From contig NZ_VZAD01000042.1 of assembly GCF_009495355.1 (NCBI RefSeq), positions 1-64,000 of the forward strand: DNA of 64,000 nucleotides. The letters run 5' to 3'. The position numbers were made by a program, and so were the translations under genes. Every line of letters begins with the position of its first letter. Within the stretch, counting starts at the first letter, position 1. Shown here piece after piece: positions 17,571-28,000 of the stretch. The notes under the pieces are model-generated. The model saw only the letters and a program-made list of their open reading frames with translations, was not told where the DNA came from and made no database searches. This DNA is from Segatella copri (GTDB lineage: Bacteria; Bacteroidota; Bacteroidia; Bacteroidales; Bacteroidaceae).

Positions 17571-17654
17571 TTTCCTTTATAGAGGAAGGATTTTCACTAA
17601 AAGTTTCCCCTATAAAGGAAACTTTTTGCTATTTTCTTTCCATTATAAAGGAAA
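17571..17654. repeat. Array A: three 18-bp palindromes at 33-nt period
   Basis: Three units, at 17571-17588, 17604-17621 and 17637-17654, follow TTTCCnnTATAAAGGAAA (the first is slightly degenerate). Each pair is separated by exactly 15 bp. The array starts 14 bp past the stop of the last gene of the kinase/protease operon. A matching array in the same orientation lies at 33897-33974, just beyond the operon's upstream end. The middle unit with its flanks can form a 10-bp stem (AAAAGTTTCC / GGAAACTTTT). Confidence 0.85.
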
Positions 17655-17667
17655 TTTTGTATATTTT

Positions 17668-20274
17668 TTATCGTACAACGACTTTCTTACCTTTTATTAT
17701 ATAGACACTAGAAGGCAGACTAATCGTTTGACGAACATTAGGTTCTGTAAGGAAAGTCTTCACACAGCGACCATCCAAGGCATGAACACTTAACTTCTCT
17801 ACCTTTGCAGACAATACCGAAATAAAGCCCTTGCCACATTCTACTTGGCAACCATTCTGTACTTCAACAGAAGAAATAGAAGATGACTCTCCTGTCAGAT
17901 AAACCAAGACTCGACCTTTATAGCCATCAAACCAGAACTTCTTGGTAACATACCAATATTGCCTTACAGGCCATTTATCATAACTCAAGACATTATGTCC
18001 ACCACCATCCCAAACTTCAATATCTCCATACATAAAGTTTTCTCCTACTTCATCAAGCGTAAAGGTTTCTTGGATGTAAGTAACCGCTCCATCGCCAGGA
18101 AACTCTATATCCTTCATGTGAAGAGACTTTTGAGGCCATTTATAACCACTGCACCAACCACCTGCTACATATCGCAAGGTTGCTGTTGCCCCCGTATTCT
18201 TGATTCCAAAAGAAAATGTAACCTTATCATCATGAACTCGTGGAGTAGCTATAATATCGCAACCGTTCTGATAAGACTTCTCCGTCTCCAAGTCGTTGTC
18301 ATCAGCATTACTTGTGGAACTTATCAGATACAAGACTGGGGTTGAAGTATGCTCTACTGTGAATGACTTGGCATCAACAAGTAGTTGATTACCATAATCA
18401 GCATCCTTTACCCAAAAATAAAGCGAACCAGCTGTTGGCGTAACCACAACTTTGCGAGTGATTGTGCCATGAGCAGGAATTGTGACATACAAACTTGTCA
18501 TACTCATCGTAGGACACTCGTTAGTGCTATTGCTATAAACATCGGCAAAGCCATCATATTCATAGTCCAAATTGTTTGTTATCACCACATTGAAGACATT
18601 TTCCGTAGCACTAACCAACTTGTCGTTTTCCTCCCCCAACTCAACACTTACAGTAAAAGGGGAAGACATTCTCGTCAACTTATTAGCAGTAGCAGCCACA
18701 ACAAAAGCCCCATGAGCTGCATTACTACAAATATCCCATTGCTTGCCGTCCTTACTATATATACCATAAATGGTCGTATTACCAATAGGGAAAGCATAGT
18801 TGAAATCCAAAGGACAAAGAGCGAAGCTTCCTCTTCCCTCTGTTGTAACACCAGGAATATTCACCTTTGCAGAAGACGATACCAACTGGATATTTCCATT
18901 CTTATCCTTCACGCCCAAAGCCAAATACCCTGCGAAATCATCAGAACTCAAATTCCCAAAACAATATGTCACCTCTCCTATAAAAGCATCCGAAACATAG
19001 TTTCGGGTATCCGAAGTGATAGATAGGGTCACTTTTCCCTTGTAATCATATAAGGTAATCGGAGCAAACACAGTCAAAGGTTCATCCTTTACCCCATTGT
19101 CTGGTTGAATGCCTATAATCATACTACAATCACGATTATAACCATCAGTAGAAGTACTTGACGAAGCACCTTCATAGTTGGCATTCAGTACAGTCAAGTC
19201 AAAATAGCCATTCAGACTACCACTCCATCCCCAGTTGATATGATACAGTCCATTTCCATCAGAGCCATCACAAATAAATTCATGTCCGCCTGTGGAAGAC
19301 TGCCCAGAATATAATATCGGGCGTTTTTCCGCCAATTCATTGTCTATAAGCGCATTCCACTGTGCTTGCGTAAAACTGGAACGGCTGACATCCTGCATCA
19401 AGTCCGCATCATAACCAAAGTAGTGGGATAACACATAAGGCGTAATGTTCGCAGAAGAGCCAGACGGTGTATAGTCCATTTTTACAGCAAATCCACAATC
19501 TATCAACAAAGAAGCCACTTCTATACGTTGAGAAGAAGTATACTCGCCACTAACATATCTATCTAACATTTCATCCCAATTGTAGGTCTCGTCCTCCTTA
19601 CTTCTTCCTGCAATAGACAGTCCTAAGGTTTTAGTCGTATAGGAAGGTATATCGGCTTGCAAAGCCGCAGGATACCTATAATACTTCATGATTTGCGCCA
19701 TCGCCGTTGCCACGCATCCTGCAGGATACGTATAACAACTCTCATTATCATCACGAGGACAAAAGTCATTGTAAGGACCACCTTGTCCCCAAGCGATATT
19801 TCCCAACAAAGGAGAAACCGCCGTTGATGTTACTGACGAACGCAAACTTTCCACTTCCTTCAACTGGCGAGTCGCTGCAACATTGCCTTTATTCACAGCC
19901 TCCACCATAGATTGATAAGCATTCATGTAGCTTTTGAAGTTATCAGGCAACTGTGCTTCATCGTATGTGCCTTGGTCAGAATAGCCTACAATCTCAGGAA
20001 ATCTATCATCGCCAGAGACGATGACAAAGCCCTTAGCCTCAGCATTGGAGAACACATAGTATGGGCTTTGTTTCTCCACAACACCCGACATCCCCTTAGC
20101 AAGGTTTCCTTGTGTTCCATCGTCCACAACTTGCAAGCCCATTTCAGCCGCCTTTTTCTCGGCAATAGCCTTGGCTTGCAAATAACTTCTCGGTCCTGCC
20201 CAAGAACAAGTACATAACAAAGAGAACAACACCACGAAGAGTCCTCTTGGAAAACTAAATAGATAATTACTCAT
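17668..20274 (-). CDS. Secreted C10 (streptopain-like) cysteine peptidase, operon-distal
   Basis: An 868-residue exported protease. A signal peptide covers about residues 1-26, a propeptide/inhibitor-type region about 28-150, and the C10 catalytic domain about 155-390. The nucleophile is Cys187 in PAGCVATAMAQIMKYY and the partner His331 is in GGHEFICDG, followed by HINWGWSG, the usual C10 signature. Beta-rich repeats fill about 400-780, and a short C-terminal module resembles secretion/sorting tails. C10 enzymes include SpeB and Prevotella interpain. It is the last gene of the apparent eight-gene operon, 20 bp after the PP2C gene. It is paralogous to the peptidase at 29619-32591 but clearly diverged. 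Confidence 0.92.
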   Translation of the reverse strand: MSNYLFSFPRGLFVVLFSLLCTCSWAGPRSYLQAKAIAEKKAAEMGLQVVDDGTQGNLAKGMSGVVEKQSPYYVFSNAEAKGFVIVSGDDRFPEIVGYSDQGTYDEAQLPDNFKSYMNAYQSMVEAVNKGNVAATRQLKEVESLRSSVTSTAVSPLLGNIAWGQGGPYNDFCPRDDNESCYTYPAGCVATAMAQIMKYYRYPAALQADIPSYTTKTLGLSIAGRSKEDETYNWDEMLDRYVSGEYTSSQRIEVASLLIDCGFAVKMDYTPSGSSANITPYVLSHYFGYDADLMQDVSRSSFTQAQWNALIDNELAEKRPILYSGQSSTGGHEFICDGSDGNGLYHINWGWSGSLNGYFDLTVLNANYEGASSSTSTDGYNRDCSMIIGIQPDNGVKDEPLTVFAPITLYDYKGKVTLSITSDTRNYVSDAFIGEVTYCFGNLSSDDFAGYLALGVKDKNGNIQLVSSSAKVNIPGVTTEGRGSFALCPLDFNYAFPIGNTTIYGIYSKDGKQWDICSNAAHGAFVVAATANKLTRMSSPFTVSVELGEENDKLVSATENVFNVVITNNLDYEYDGFADVYSNSTNECPTMSMTSLYVTIPAHGTITRKVVVTPTAGSLYFWVKDADYGNQLLVDAKSFTVEHTSTPVLYLISSTSNADDNDLETEKSYQNGCDIIATPRVHDDKVTFSFGIKNTGATATLRYVAGGWCSGYKWPQKSLHMKDIEFPGDGAVTYIQETFTLDEVGENFMYGDIEVWDGGGHNVLSYDKWPVRQYWYVTKKFWFDGYKGRVLVYLTGESSSISSVEVQNGCQVECGKGFISVLSAKVEKLSVHALDGRCVKTFLTEPNVRQTISLPSSVYIIKGKKVVVR

Positions 20275-20294
20275 AAAAAATAACTATGATTTTG

Positions 20295-21029
20295 TTATAT
20301 TACTTCCACCGTCACAACCGTGACATTATCTTTACCACCAGCTTGCAAAGCAGCTTGGACATACTGTCGTGCCCCACAGCTGTTCTTCAACAATTCATGG
20401 ATACTTTCATTAGAAACCAAGTCTGACAAGCCATCTGAACAAATTACATATCGATCACCAACGACTAACTTCATAGACTTTACATCCATGAACGCCGTAC
20501 CTGTTCCTAATGCATTATAGATAAAATTACTTGGGATGCTGTCATCACCCAACCTTGCTCTTTCGGAATGATCATCTGTCAATTGTTTCATACATTCATA
20601 CCGATAACGATAAGTTCGACTGTCACCCACATTCATGACAAAGAGGCTATTACCATAAGCCAACAATCCCGTAAAAGTAGTTCCCATATTTTGCAAAGAA
20701 GAGATTCGCTCGCCTTTTTGCTTTATTTCGGCATCGACGTCTCTTGCCCACTTTTTTAAACGCACAATTACAGCATTGTCGTCCAAGTCCATAGGAAGCA
20801 CCTCCACGAAATCATTAAAAGAAGTTGCAGCCATTTCTGAGGCAACTTCTCCTCCATTCATTCCTCCCATCCCATCAGCCACAATTGCCGCAAAGGGAAT
20901 ATTCGGTGTCAATTCAAAAGTAAATGACACTGAGTTATCTCTTATAAGTTCGCCGAACACAAGAGCCATATCTTCATTATTTGACCGCAACAATCCTTTA
21001 TCGCTAACGACCTCATACTTTATCTTCAT
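20295..21029 (-). CDS. PP2C-family Ser/Thr protein phosphatase
   Basis: A 244-residue cytoplasmic PPM-type phosphatase with all the usual motifs in order: RSNNED near the N-terminus, VADGMGGMNGGE with metal-binding Asp and Gly, FVMNVGDSRTYR, LTDDHS, CSDGLSDLV and GGKDNVTVV at the end. All metal-binding aspartates appear intact, so it should be active. It lies 36 bp after the FHA gene and is the natural eraser for the kinase encoded upstream in the same operon. Confidence 0.95.
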   Translation of the reverse strand: MKIKYEVVSDKGLLRSNNEDMALVFGELIRDNSVSFTFELTPNIPFAAIVADGMGGMNGGEVASEMAATSFNDFVEVLPMDLDDNAVIVRLKKWARDVDAEIKQKGERISSLQNMGTTFTGLLAYGNSLFVMNVGDSRTYRYRYECMKQLTDDHSERARLGDDSIPSNFIYNALGTGTAFMDVKSMKLVVGDRYVICSDGLSDLVSNESIHELLKNSCGARQYVQAALQAGGKDNVTVVTVEVI

Positions 21030-21065
21030 CTAAATCACAATATAAAAATGAACGACTCTTACTTT

Positions 21066-21602
21066 CTATTCTACCATAAAGTCATAATAGGAAGCAATTC
21101 TAACTAAATCCCCCATGCAGAAAGTTCCCACTGGCGAACATGGCATCCCATTAACCTTGGTTCCATTTCGAGAACCTAAGTCTGTGATTTCCCATCTACT
21201 ATCAGATAGTTTTCTTAATCTTGCATGAGTTCCCGATATGTATATACATTTAGAGAGGGCTGACACATAATTGCCATTTGTTCTACCTATAACGCCACCA
21301 TCCAACAATGGTAACTTGATATTCTCTGCACGACAAAACAGGCAAGTTGGTTGCTGAACAGAAGGAGTCGGTGATGCCACTGTGTTTGAATAAGCAGATG
21401 TAGTATCCTGTTGAACAACCTCTTGGACTACACTCTCCCTTTTAGTAGCTTCAACCAACTTACTACCGCATTTTCCACAACACTTGCCTGGACCCTTACC
21501 AACGATATGACAATTAGGACAGACATATTGTACTTGCCCACATTGGTCACAGAACAGACTATCAGAATCTATATCTGCACCACATTTATAACATTTAGCC
21601 AT
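21066..21602 (-). CDS. Zinc-ribbon / FHA-domain protein
   Basis: A 178-residue cytoplasmic adaptor. Residues 1-50 contain four Cys-x-x-Cys pairs (starting CYKCGADIDSDSLFCDQCGQ), enough for two zinc ribbons. After a Ser/Thr/Pro-rich linker, residues about 90-178 form an FHA domain with the phosphopeptide-binding residues in GVIGRTNG, SGTHARL and LGSRNGTKVNG. FHA domains bind phosphothreonine, so this is the likely reader of the operon's kinase. It lies between the AAA+ and PP2C genes with short gaps (18 and 36 bp). Confidence 0.93.
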   Translation of the reverse strand: MAKCYKCGADIDSDSLFCDQCGQVQYVCPNCHIVGKGPGKCCGKCGSKLVEATKRESVVQEVVQQDTTSAYSNTVASPTPSVQQPTCLFCRAENIKLPLLDGGVIGRTNGNYVSALSKCIYISGTHARLRKLSDSRWEITDLGSRNGTKVNGMPCSPVGTFCMGDLVRIASYYDFMVE

Positions 21603-21620
21603 TTTTATAACTTTATATCA

Positions 21621-24600
21621 TTAATCTTCTACCAACATATCATCCGCTTCAAAGACATGCAAATCCGCTCTATCAAAGTTTGGTAGATATATACGTTTAC
21701 GCAACCGCCTACCTTGATTGAGTTTTACTCTATCATAATAGTTGTTTACCTCACGAGCATTAGCAAAGTGCGCAGTCTTATTATATACCAAATCAGAAAA
21801 GTATCTGCACATCGCATCATCAGCCTGCTGCGTCATGCGCATCTCATTCTTCAGCACAATTTTCCTAAAAATTTCCGCCAACTCTTCCGCAGTATAGTCC
21901 TCGAAGTGAATTGTTCTCGTATAACGAGACTCCAAACCTGAATTTGTTGCCAGCCACTGTTTCATCTCTTTAGGATAACCAGCAGCAATACTAACGAAAC
22001 GTCCTTTATAATCAAGCAACTTGGTTAAGAGCACAGGCATCGCATCCTTGCCAAATCCACTATCACAAAGGGAATAAGCTTCATCAATAAAGAAGATACC
22101 ACCCAAGGAACGCTCTATCTGTTGAGCCGTTTTCTCGGCAGTTTGACCGACATATTGCGCTATCAAATCTTTACTTGTCACTTCCACAACCTTGTTAGAC
22201 GGCAATAGTCCCAAGGAATAGAATATATTGCCCATGATACGAGCCACAGTAGTCTTTCCCGTACCAGGATTACCAACAAATAAATAATGATCCAAGTTGA
22301 TTTTGACAGACTTTCCACTTTCCTTTGCCCTCATCTGCTCTATTACCAAAGTGTCCGCCATTTCTCTGACGGCTTCCTTCACCGCTTTCAGTCCCACAAG
22401 GGAATCCAACTCCTTCATACATTCAGACATATCCACTTTCTTTGGTGGATTGTAAGGTATATCTTCCGCCTCTATTGTAGCAAGTTGTTCCAACGTAGCA
22501 TCATAAGGCAATCGGTCTGCCTGACGACTGATTGTTTCATTAAACAAAGATATGATGGTGCCAGCATTACCAAAATTTTTGCTTTTAGTCGTAACCATCT
22601 CTTCTATTTTTCTCGTCAACAAAGTCTCGGCATCTGGTGTCAGATGATACTGTCCCTTATCAACTTGCTGCTTGAATATCTTAACTAAATCATCTGCAGA
22701 ATAGTCATCTATATGGATGCGATGGGTAAAACGCCGAGACAAGCCTGGATTTGCATTAGCTATAAACTCCTCTATTTCTTGCTTATATCCTGCAATAACC
22801 GTGACAAACTTACCTGCATCATTAGACATACGAGTCATCAATGCTTCTACAGCAGCAACACCGTCGGCATCTTTCTGTCCTGGCGTGTTCATTGGAATCA
22901 AGTTATAAGCCTCATCAATAAACAAGATACCGCCCATAGCCTCATCCACCGCCTTGTCCATATTGATACCTGCCGAATTAGCATAACTATTGAGCAAAGT
23001 CTTGCGTTCACGTTCCACGACATGACCTTTAGAGAGAATACCCATAGCTCGGAACACTTGACCCAAACGTTTGGCAATCATCGTCTTACCAGTTCCAGGG
23101 TTACCAGTTATTGCTATATGGATATTGGTAAGCGAGGCATTTCCTGCTCCCATTTCTGCACGTCTTCTTTCATTCCTTACTTTTTTAGCAATAGACTTCA
23201 ACTGTTCCTTGACTTGGTCCATACCAATGATGTCATCCAAAGAAGCCAACACCTCATCTACACTAAGAATCTTACCTGTCTCCTCGCCTTCAATATCATT
23301 CATTGTGATGATTCTCTCCTCACCCTCATGATAACTTCCGTTTTTCCTTGCCTCGACCATACGTGAGTGCAAAGAAGAGACAGCTCTATTGAAAACATTT
23401 CGCACTTCACGAGCGTTTCCAAACGTTCTCACTCTCCCTTGATACATTCTGTCAAAGAAGTTGCCTACTTGGATTTCTGCATCAGAAGACAATACATAAT
23501 GTTCTTCCGAATGCTTCAACATACCCTTAAATATCTGAGTCAGCTGCGCTCCATTATAATCTGGAAAATTGACGACCTTGTTGAAACGCGAAGCTAATCC
23601 AGAATTAGCTTCCATGAACTCACCCATTTCTTTGGTGTAACCAGCTATAATAACGACCAATTTTCCTCGACGATTCTCGGCACAAGTGATAATTGTATCT
23701 ATAGCTTCTTGACCAAAATTATCATTCTCTGAATTCTTTAGCGAGTAAGCCTCATCTATGAAAAGCACTCCCCCCATAGCCTCATCAAACTTTGCCATCA
23801 CACGCTTTGCCGTATCACCCACATAATTAGAAACCAAATCCGCACGACTTACTTCTACAAGTTGACCTATAGGCAATGCCCCCAATGCATTAAGAGCCTC
23901 CGCAAAAAGACGAGCCATTGTCGTCTTTCCTGTGCCAGGATTTCCAAGGAACTGGTAATGATCTGTGAGTTTGATGACAGCATCTTCGCCTCTCATGCGC
24001 CTTTGCTCCTCTATATTATAAGCAATCTCCTCAACAGCTTTTTTCACTTCCTCTATCCCAACATATTTCTCGAACTCTTTTTTAATGTCCTCATACGTCT
24101 TCGGACAATATTCTGTGCCCTCTACGAGATTCACATCAACCTCCTTCACATGGAACCCCAACTGACAAGCAGCCAAATCTATCTCGTATGCTTTCGATGC
24201 AGCATTATGGCCTTGTGGACGTAACTGTTCATTTGGATGGCGCAAATCATTGTTGAAGATACGACACAACTTCTCCTTAGCCTCCTCTGTCATAGCTAAA
24301 TGATACTTATGTTTCAGAAGAAAAGCCGTTATGTCAGCCATATCCTTGGCACGAAGCGAAGGCAAGTCATAGAAGTAGTCTATCTCGGCAGCTGTGGCAG
24401 GGTTATTGTCGAAAAACTCCTTCAGCCTTTCCAACCCTGTGAATACCACAACAGGCTTAGTAGGGTCTTCACGCCAACTCCTTACATATTTCAAGATACT
24501 GTCTATCTGCTCAACTTGCTTTCCACCAATATCATTCACCAACTTATGCGCATCCTTAACAATGATTACACATGCTCCATACGTTTCCTCATTCTTATCC

Positions 24601-24998
24601 AAGTTTTTTATAAACTGCGGATAATCAACAGGTGATATAACGACAGGGGCTTCTTTGGATATAAGCCCATTATGATACAATTCATATCCAATTGTCTTAG
24701 CAACCGTCAACTTGCCAGTTCCAGACTCACCCGTGACAACAAAGCTCAAGTTCATCCTTTGTTTCATATTGAAACGACGGCATCTAACATCCATGGAGCG
24801 AGCCTTACCTACAACATCCCGCAATAAGCGCACTATCTCGCTTTTGCCTATCAGAGAATCGAAACCAAATTCCTCGTCCTTGCGATTTGGCTTACTATCA
24901 ATAGCCACCTGTTCATCTGGTACAATGATAGCAGCCCCACACCATTTGCAAAAACGAGCAATTGACCGATTATCTTTATTGCATTTAGTACATTTCAT
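21621..24998 (-). CDS. Four-module AAA+ ATPase (CbbX/SpoVK type) with zinc ribbon
   Basis: A 1125-residue cytoplasmic protein. An N-terminal zinc ribbon (residues 3-20) precedes four ATPase modules. Module 1 has Walker A GESGTGKL at 90-97, but its Walker B position reads VIIVKDAH (about 144-151) without the catalytic Glu, so it is probably degenerate. Modules 2, 3 and 4 have GNPGTGKT at 352-359, 632-639 and 909-916 with FIDEAY at 413-418, 693-698 and 970-975. Those three are the CbbX/SpoVK/EccA type, which remodel proteins or assemble secretion machines. Three intact modules in one chain is more than CbbX or EccA carry. It lies 20 bp after the kinase gene. Confidence 0.92.
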   Translation of the reverse strand: MKCTKCNKDNRSIARFCKWCGAAIIVPDEQVAIDSKPNRKDEEFGFDSLIGKSEIVRLLRDVVGKARSMDVRCRRFNMKQRMNLSFVVTGESGTGKLTVAKTIGYELYHNGLISKEAPVVISPVDYPQFIKNLDKNEETYGACVIIVKDAHKLVNDIGGKQVEQIDSILKYVRSWREDPTKPVVVFTGLERLKEFFDNNPATAAEIDYFYDLPSLRAKDMADITAFLLKHKYHLAMTEEAKEKLCRIFNNDLRHPNEQLRPQGHNAASKAYEIDLAACQLGFHVKEVDVNLVEGTEYCPKTYEDIKKEFEKYVGIEEVKKAVEEIAYNIEEQRRMRGEDAVIKLTDHYQFLGNPGTGKTTMARLFAEALNALGALPIGQLVEVSRADLVSNYVGDTAKRVMAKFDEAMGGVLFIDEAYSLKNSENDNFGQEAIDTIITCAENRRGKLVVIIAGYTKEMGEFMEANSGLASRFNKVVNFPDYNGAQLTQIFKGMLKHSEEHYVLSSDAEIQVGNFFDRMYQGRVRTFGNAREVRNVFNRAVSSLHSRMVEARKNGSYHEGEERIITMNDIEGEETGKILSVDEVLASLDDIIGMDQVKEQLKSIAKKVRNERRRAEMGAGNASLTNIHIAITGNPGTGKTMIAKRLGQVFRAMGILSKGHVVERERKTLLNSYANSAGINMDKAVDEAMGGILFIDEAYNLIPMNTPGQKDADGVAAVEALMTRMSNDAGKFVTVIAGYKQEIEEFIANANPGLSRRFTHRIHIDDYSADDLVKIFKQQVDKGQYHLTPDAETLLTRKIEEMVTTKSKNFGNAGTIISLFNETISRQADRLPYDATLEQLATIEAEDIPYNPPKKVDMSECMKELDSLVGLKAVKEAVREMADTLVIEQMRAKESGKSVKINLDHYLFVGNPGTGKTTVARIMGNIFYSLGLLPSNKVVEVTSKDLIAQYVGQTAEKTAQQIERSLGGIFFIDEAYSLCDSGFGKDAMPVLLTKLLDYKGRFVSIAAGYPKEMKQWLATNSGLESRYTRTIHFEDYTAEELAEIFRKIVLKNEMRMTQQADDAMCRYFSDLVYNKTAHFANAREVNNYYDRVKLNQGRRLRKRIYLPNFDRADLHVFEADDMLVED

Positions 24999-25018
24999 CT
25001 TACTTTTCCAAAAGAGTT

Positions 25019-28000
25019 TTACTCCACGCTATTACCTTGCGGATCCTTCACTTTAGAGAGTATTCCACTGTTGGTCTCAACACCATCTTTCTTGTGGTTA
25101 TATTCTATAGTCATATTGCTTTCCTTTGGCTCATAGAACTTCATCTCATAATAGTCATTGTCCATTTTTGCTCCATTTTCATCCAAGACATAGAATATAT
25201 AATTTTCTTTGTCATCTGGGTTGACCTCTGCCTGCAATTTATAGGATGTGGTCTCGTCCCCCTCTATCGTCAAATCTGCCAAGACTTTCTTCCTATCGTC
25301 AGTAATATCAACAACAAGTGTATATTTGCCGTCATTTTGAAATTCATAGGTTCCACACATTCTCTGCAAGAACATTTCTTCCCCCAAAGTAGAAGTTTCT
25401 TCCTTCTCAGCTTCCACTTTATCCTCAGCCTCGTTATAAGGAGTATCTTGAAGGCTCTCGGCATTCTCTGCTTCCGCCTTTGCCTCCATTTCTGCCACAT
25501 ACTTGTCATGACTATGCTTTTGCACAGCCTTACTTCCAATGACGAAGCATAATAGTAACGAACCAAGAGCCAAAGCGAACAATACCATTGCTTTCTTATA
25601 CAACTTAGGACGGCTACTCTCCGCAACATTGGCACTTTCACGATACACATTTACAGGATAGTCCTCACTATCGCCCAAGAGTTTTTTCTTAGAGTCGAAA
25701 GCTTCTCCCATTATCACACGTTTTCCTGCATCTATCAGTTTTGCGTCGTCAGGATCAATATCTTTTACAAATCCATTCTTGACCATGTGGTATGCTTGGT
25801 ATGCCAAGTACCAACAATAAGCCACCATCACCCATGGGAACAAGAAACCGAATGTCCTACAGAACCATGAAATGATAAAGTAACCTAAGAGAGCACCGAT
25901 CAAGCCACCAGGCCAACTTGCAAGATACAGTCCAATGATACCTACGATAATCGCAGCGATAAAGCCCACTCCCTCACCGACATCGACCATGACCACATCA
26001 AAGAATGACTTGCCTGCATAAAGAGAAAGAACAGCAAAGACAATACTGATAACCACAAGAGGCAAAATGCAAAAATTTTTCGTTATCTTCTTGAGAGGCT
26101 CCAGTTTATCCCATTGCCTCTCCATGCGTTCTTTTGCACCATTCACTTTCGAATCAGCAAGCAAACCTTGCTTGTAATACTTGCTACTCGTTAGTTTGGA
26201 AGATATAAACTTGTAATAATCCCATGTCAAGTCATAATAGGAACGTTTCTTATAATCTGTAAAAGGATCCTCCTGGAAGAACAAAGCGCACCAATCTGCC
26301 AACCTGTTCTGCTCCTTCTCCGACATATTGAACACATCCATAAAGTGACTATCTATATCATTCAACGAGCTAAACTTCACTTTAGCAACAGTTATCGTAG
26401 GCACCTTTCCAGATATACCCGTAACAGCCTTCATTCTTGCCAATTCTTCATTATAAGGACCATAACGTTTAGAATTTGACGCAGACTTTAAGTCCAGGCA
26501 CTCGCAAATATAGTTAGGATACTTTGCATATTTTGGACGAGAATAGAAATAAGCGTCCAAGCGTTTCTCATCTATATGACTAATAAGCTGTCCCTCATAG
26601 TTACATACAAAAAGAACGTCTTGATTATCATATTCTTTTACCAATAGCTCCGCAAAATCAGAAGGTGTCACCAGTTCCGATCCTTCATTTACTTTCTTGA
26701 AGTCAAAGCCACAGTCAAACGCTATCGTATAAAGCATCAACCATCCTTTGACGGAATCCGCAGCGTTCTCATATTCACTTAACTTACTCTTAACCATCAT
26801 GAACTTCGCCAAGTCTCGTTCTGACAACCAAGCCATAAAATCAGGTTCGAGCAACCTTTTCGCTTCTTCGGTCGTTAAGTCATTTACCTTTGACAAGAGT
26901 TCGTCAAGACTATTGATTTCGATTACCTTTTCGGCATTCGGATTTTCCAGAACAGGGAGTTCTGGAGGTAAGCGATACAGCAGATAAGGAAGACCAGGTG
27001 TCAAGCGATACATCAGCAATGCTGTATATACCAAAGGTTTTTCCAAAACATCCTCTGGCGAAGAAGGCAAAGAGTCCTGCCCCACAACAGTATGCAAATA
27101 TACCCACAAGATATGCTGCTCATCTTTAAGTTCCTCGCAGTATTCCGCAAAATGAGCATATATTTCCTCACCTATTTGACTCAGAGGCACAACCTTTCCC
27201 TCCTTACCTACATAAGGAGTATCTGGGTCTATAACCAACCGTGCCGCATACAATCCCGAATCTCTATTGTCAGGATAAATGTTTTCCGTTATCTCCTCTA
27301 ATCTCGCAGCCTCAGGGAACATATCGTATTCTTTCAGCCAACTGCCTATCTGGTCTTGATACAGATAACGTTTTGCCAAATCTGGGTTCTCACCCATCAT
27401 CTTTGCCAAATCCTGCAAGCTATTTGCCACCAATCCCTCTTTTACATTGAACGGGATACGGAAATCGGTACGTCCGTTAGGATTGATTTGGAATATTACC
27501 TTGCCTTTTGCCCATTCCTCAATCTCAGCCATACCTGCACGATCCTTCACATTATTACGTGTCAATGCCATCATAAGCGAAAGCGTGTGCTCGGATATTT
27601 CCTGAAGAGTAGGATAAGGAAGTTTGTTCTCTTGCTTCATAGTCACAAGTTCCTGCTCCTTTCCTATCAAGAAGCCTTCACCTTTCCACAGGGCGACAAG
27701 TGTCATACCCAAGGAATAGAAGTCAGCCTTAGTGGTCACCACTGGCGAAAAGCTCTGCATCTGCATATACATTTCAGGAGCAGCATAGACTACCGAGCGA
27801 GCTTCCTCTATAAGTTGGCGACGCTTGTCATAAATCATATTTCCTTCATCATCCAGCATCATGGCTATACCGAAATCCGCCAAGACCAAGTGTTTGTGTT
27901 CCTTGTCCACATACAAGAAGTTGCCAGGCTTTACGTCCCGATGCAAGATATGATGGCGATGACAGAAGTCTATAGCGATTGCCATTTCCAAAGCAACACG

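Noticed and set aside
17571-17654. Possible mini-CRISPR (18-bp repeats, 15-bp spacers)
   Set aside because: Spacers are too short and similar to each other and to those of the second array, repeats are palindromes, and there are no cas genes.
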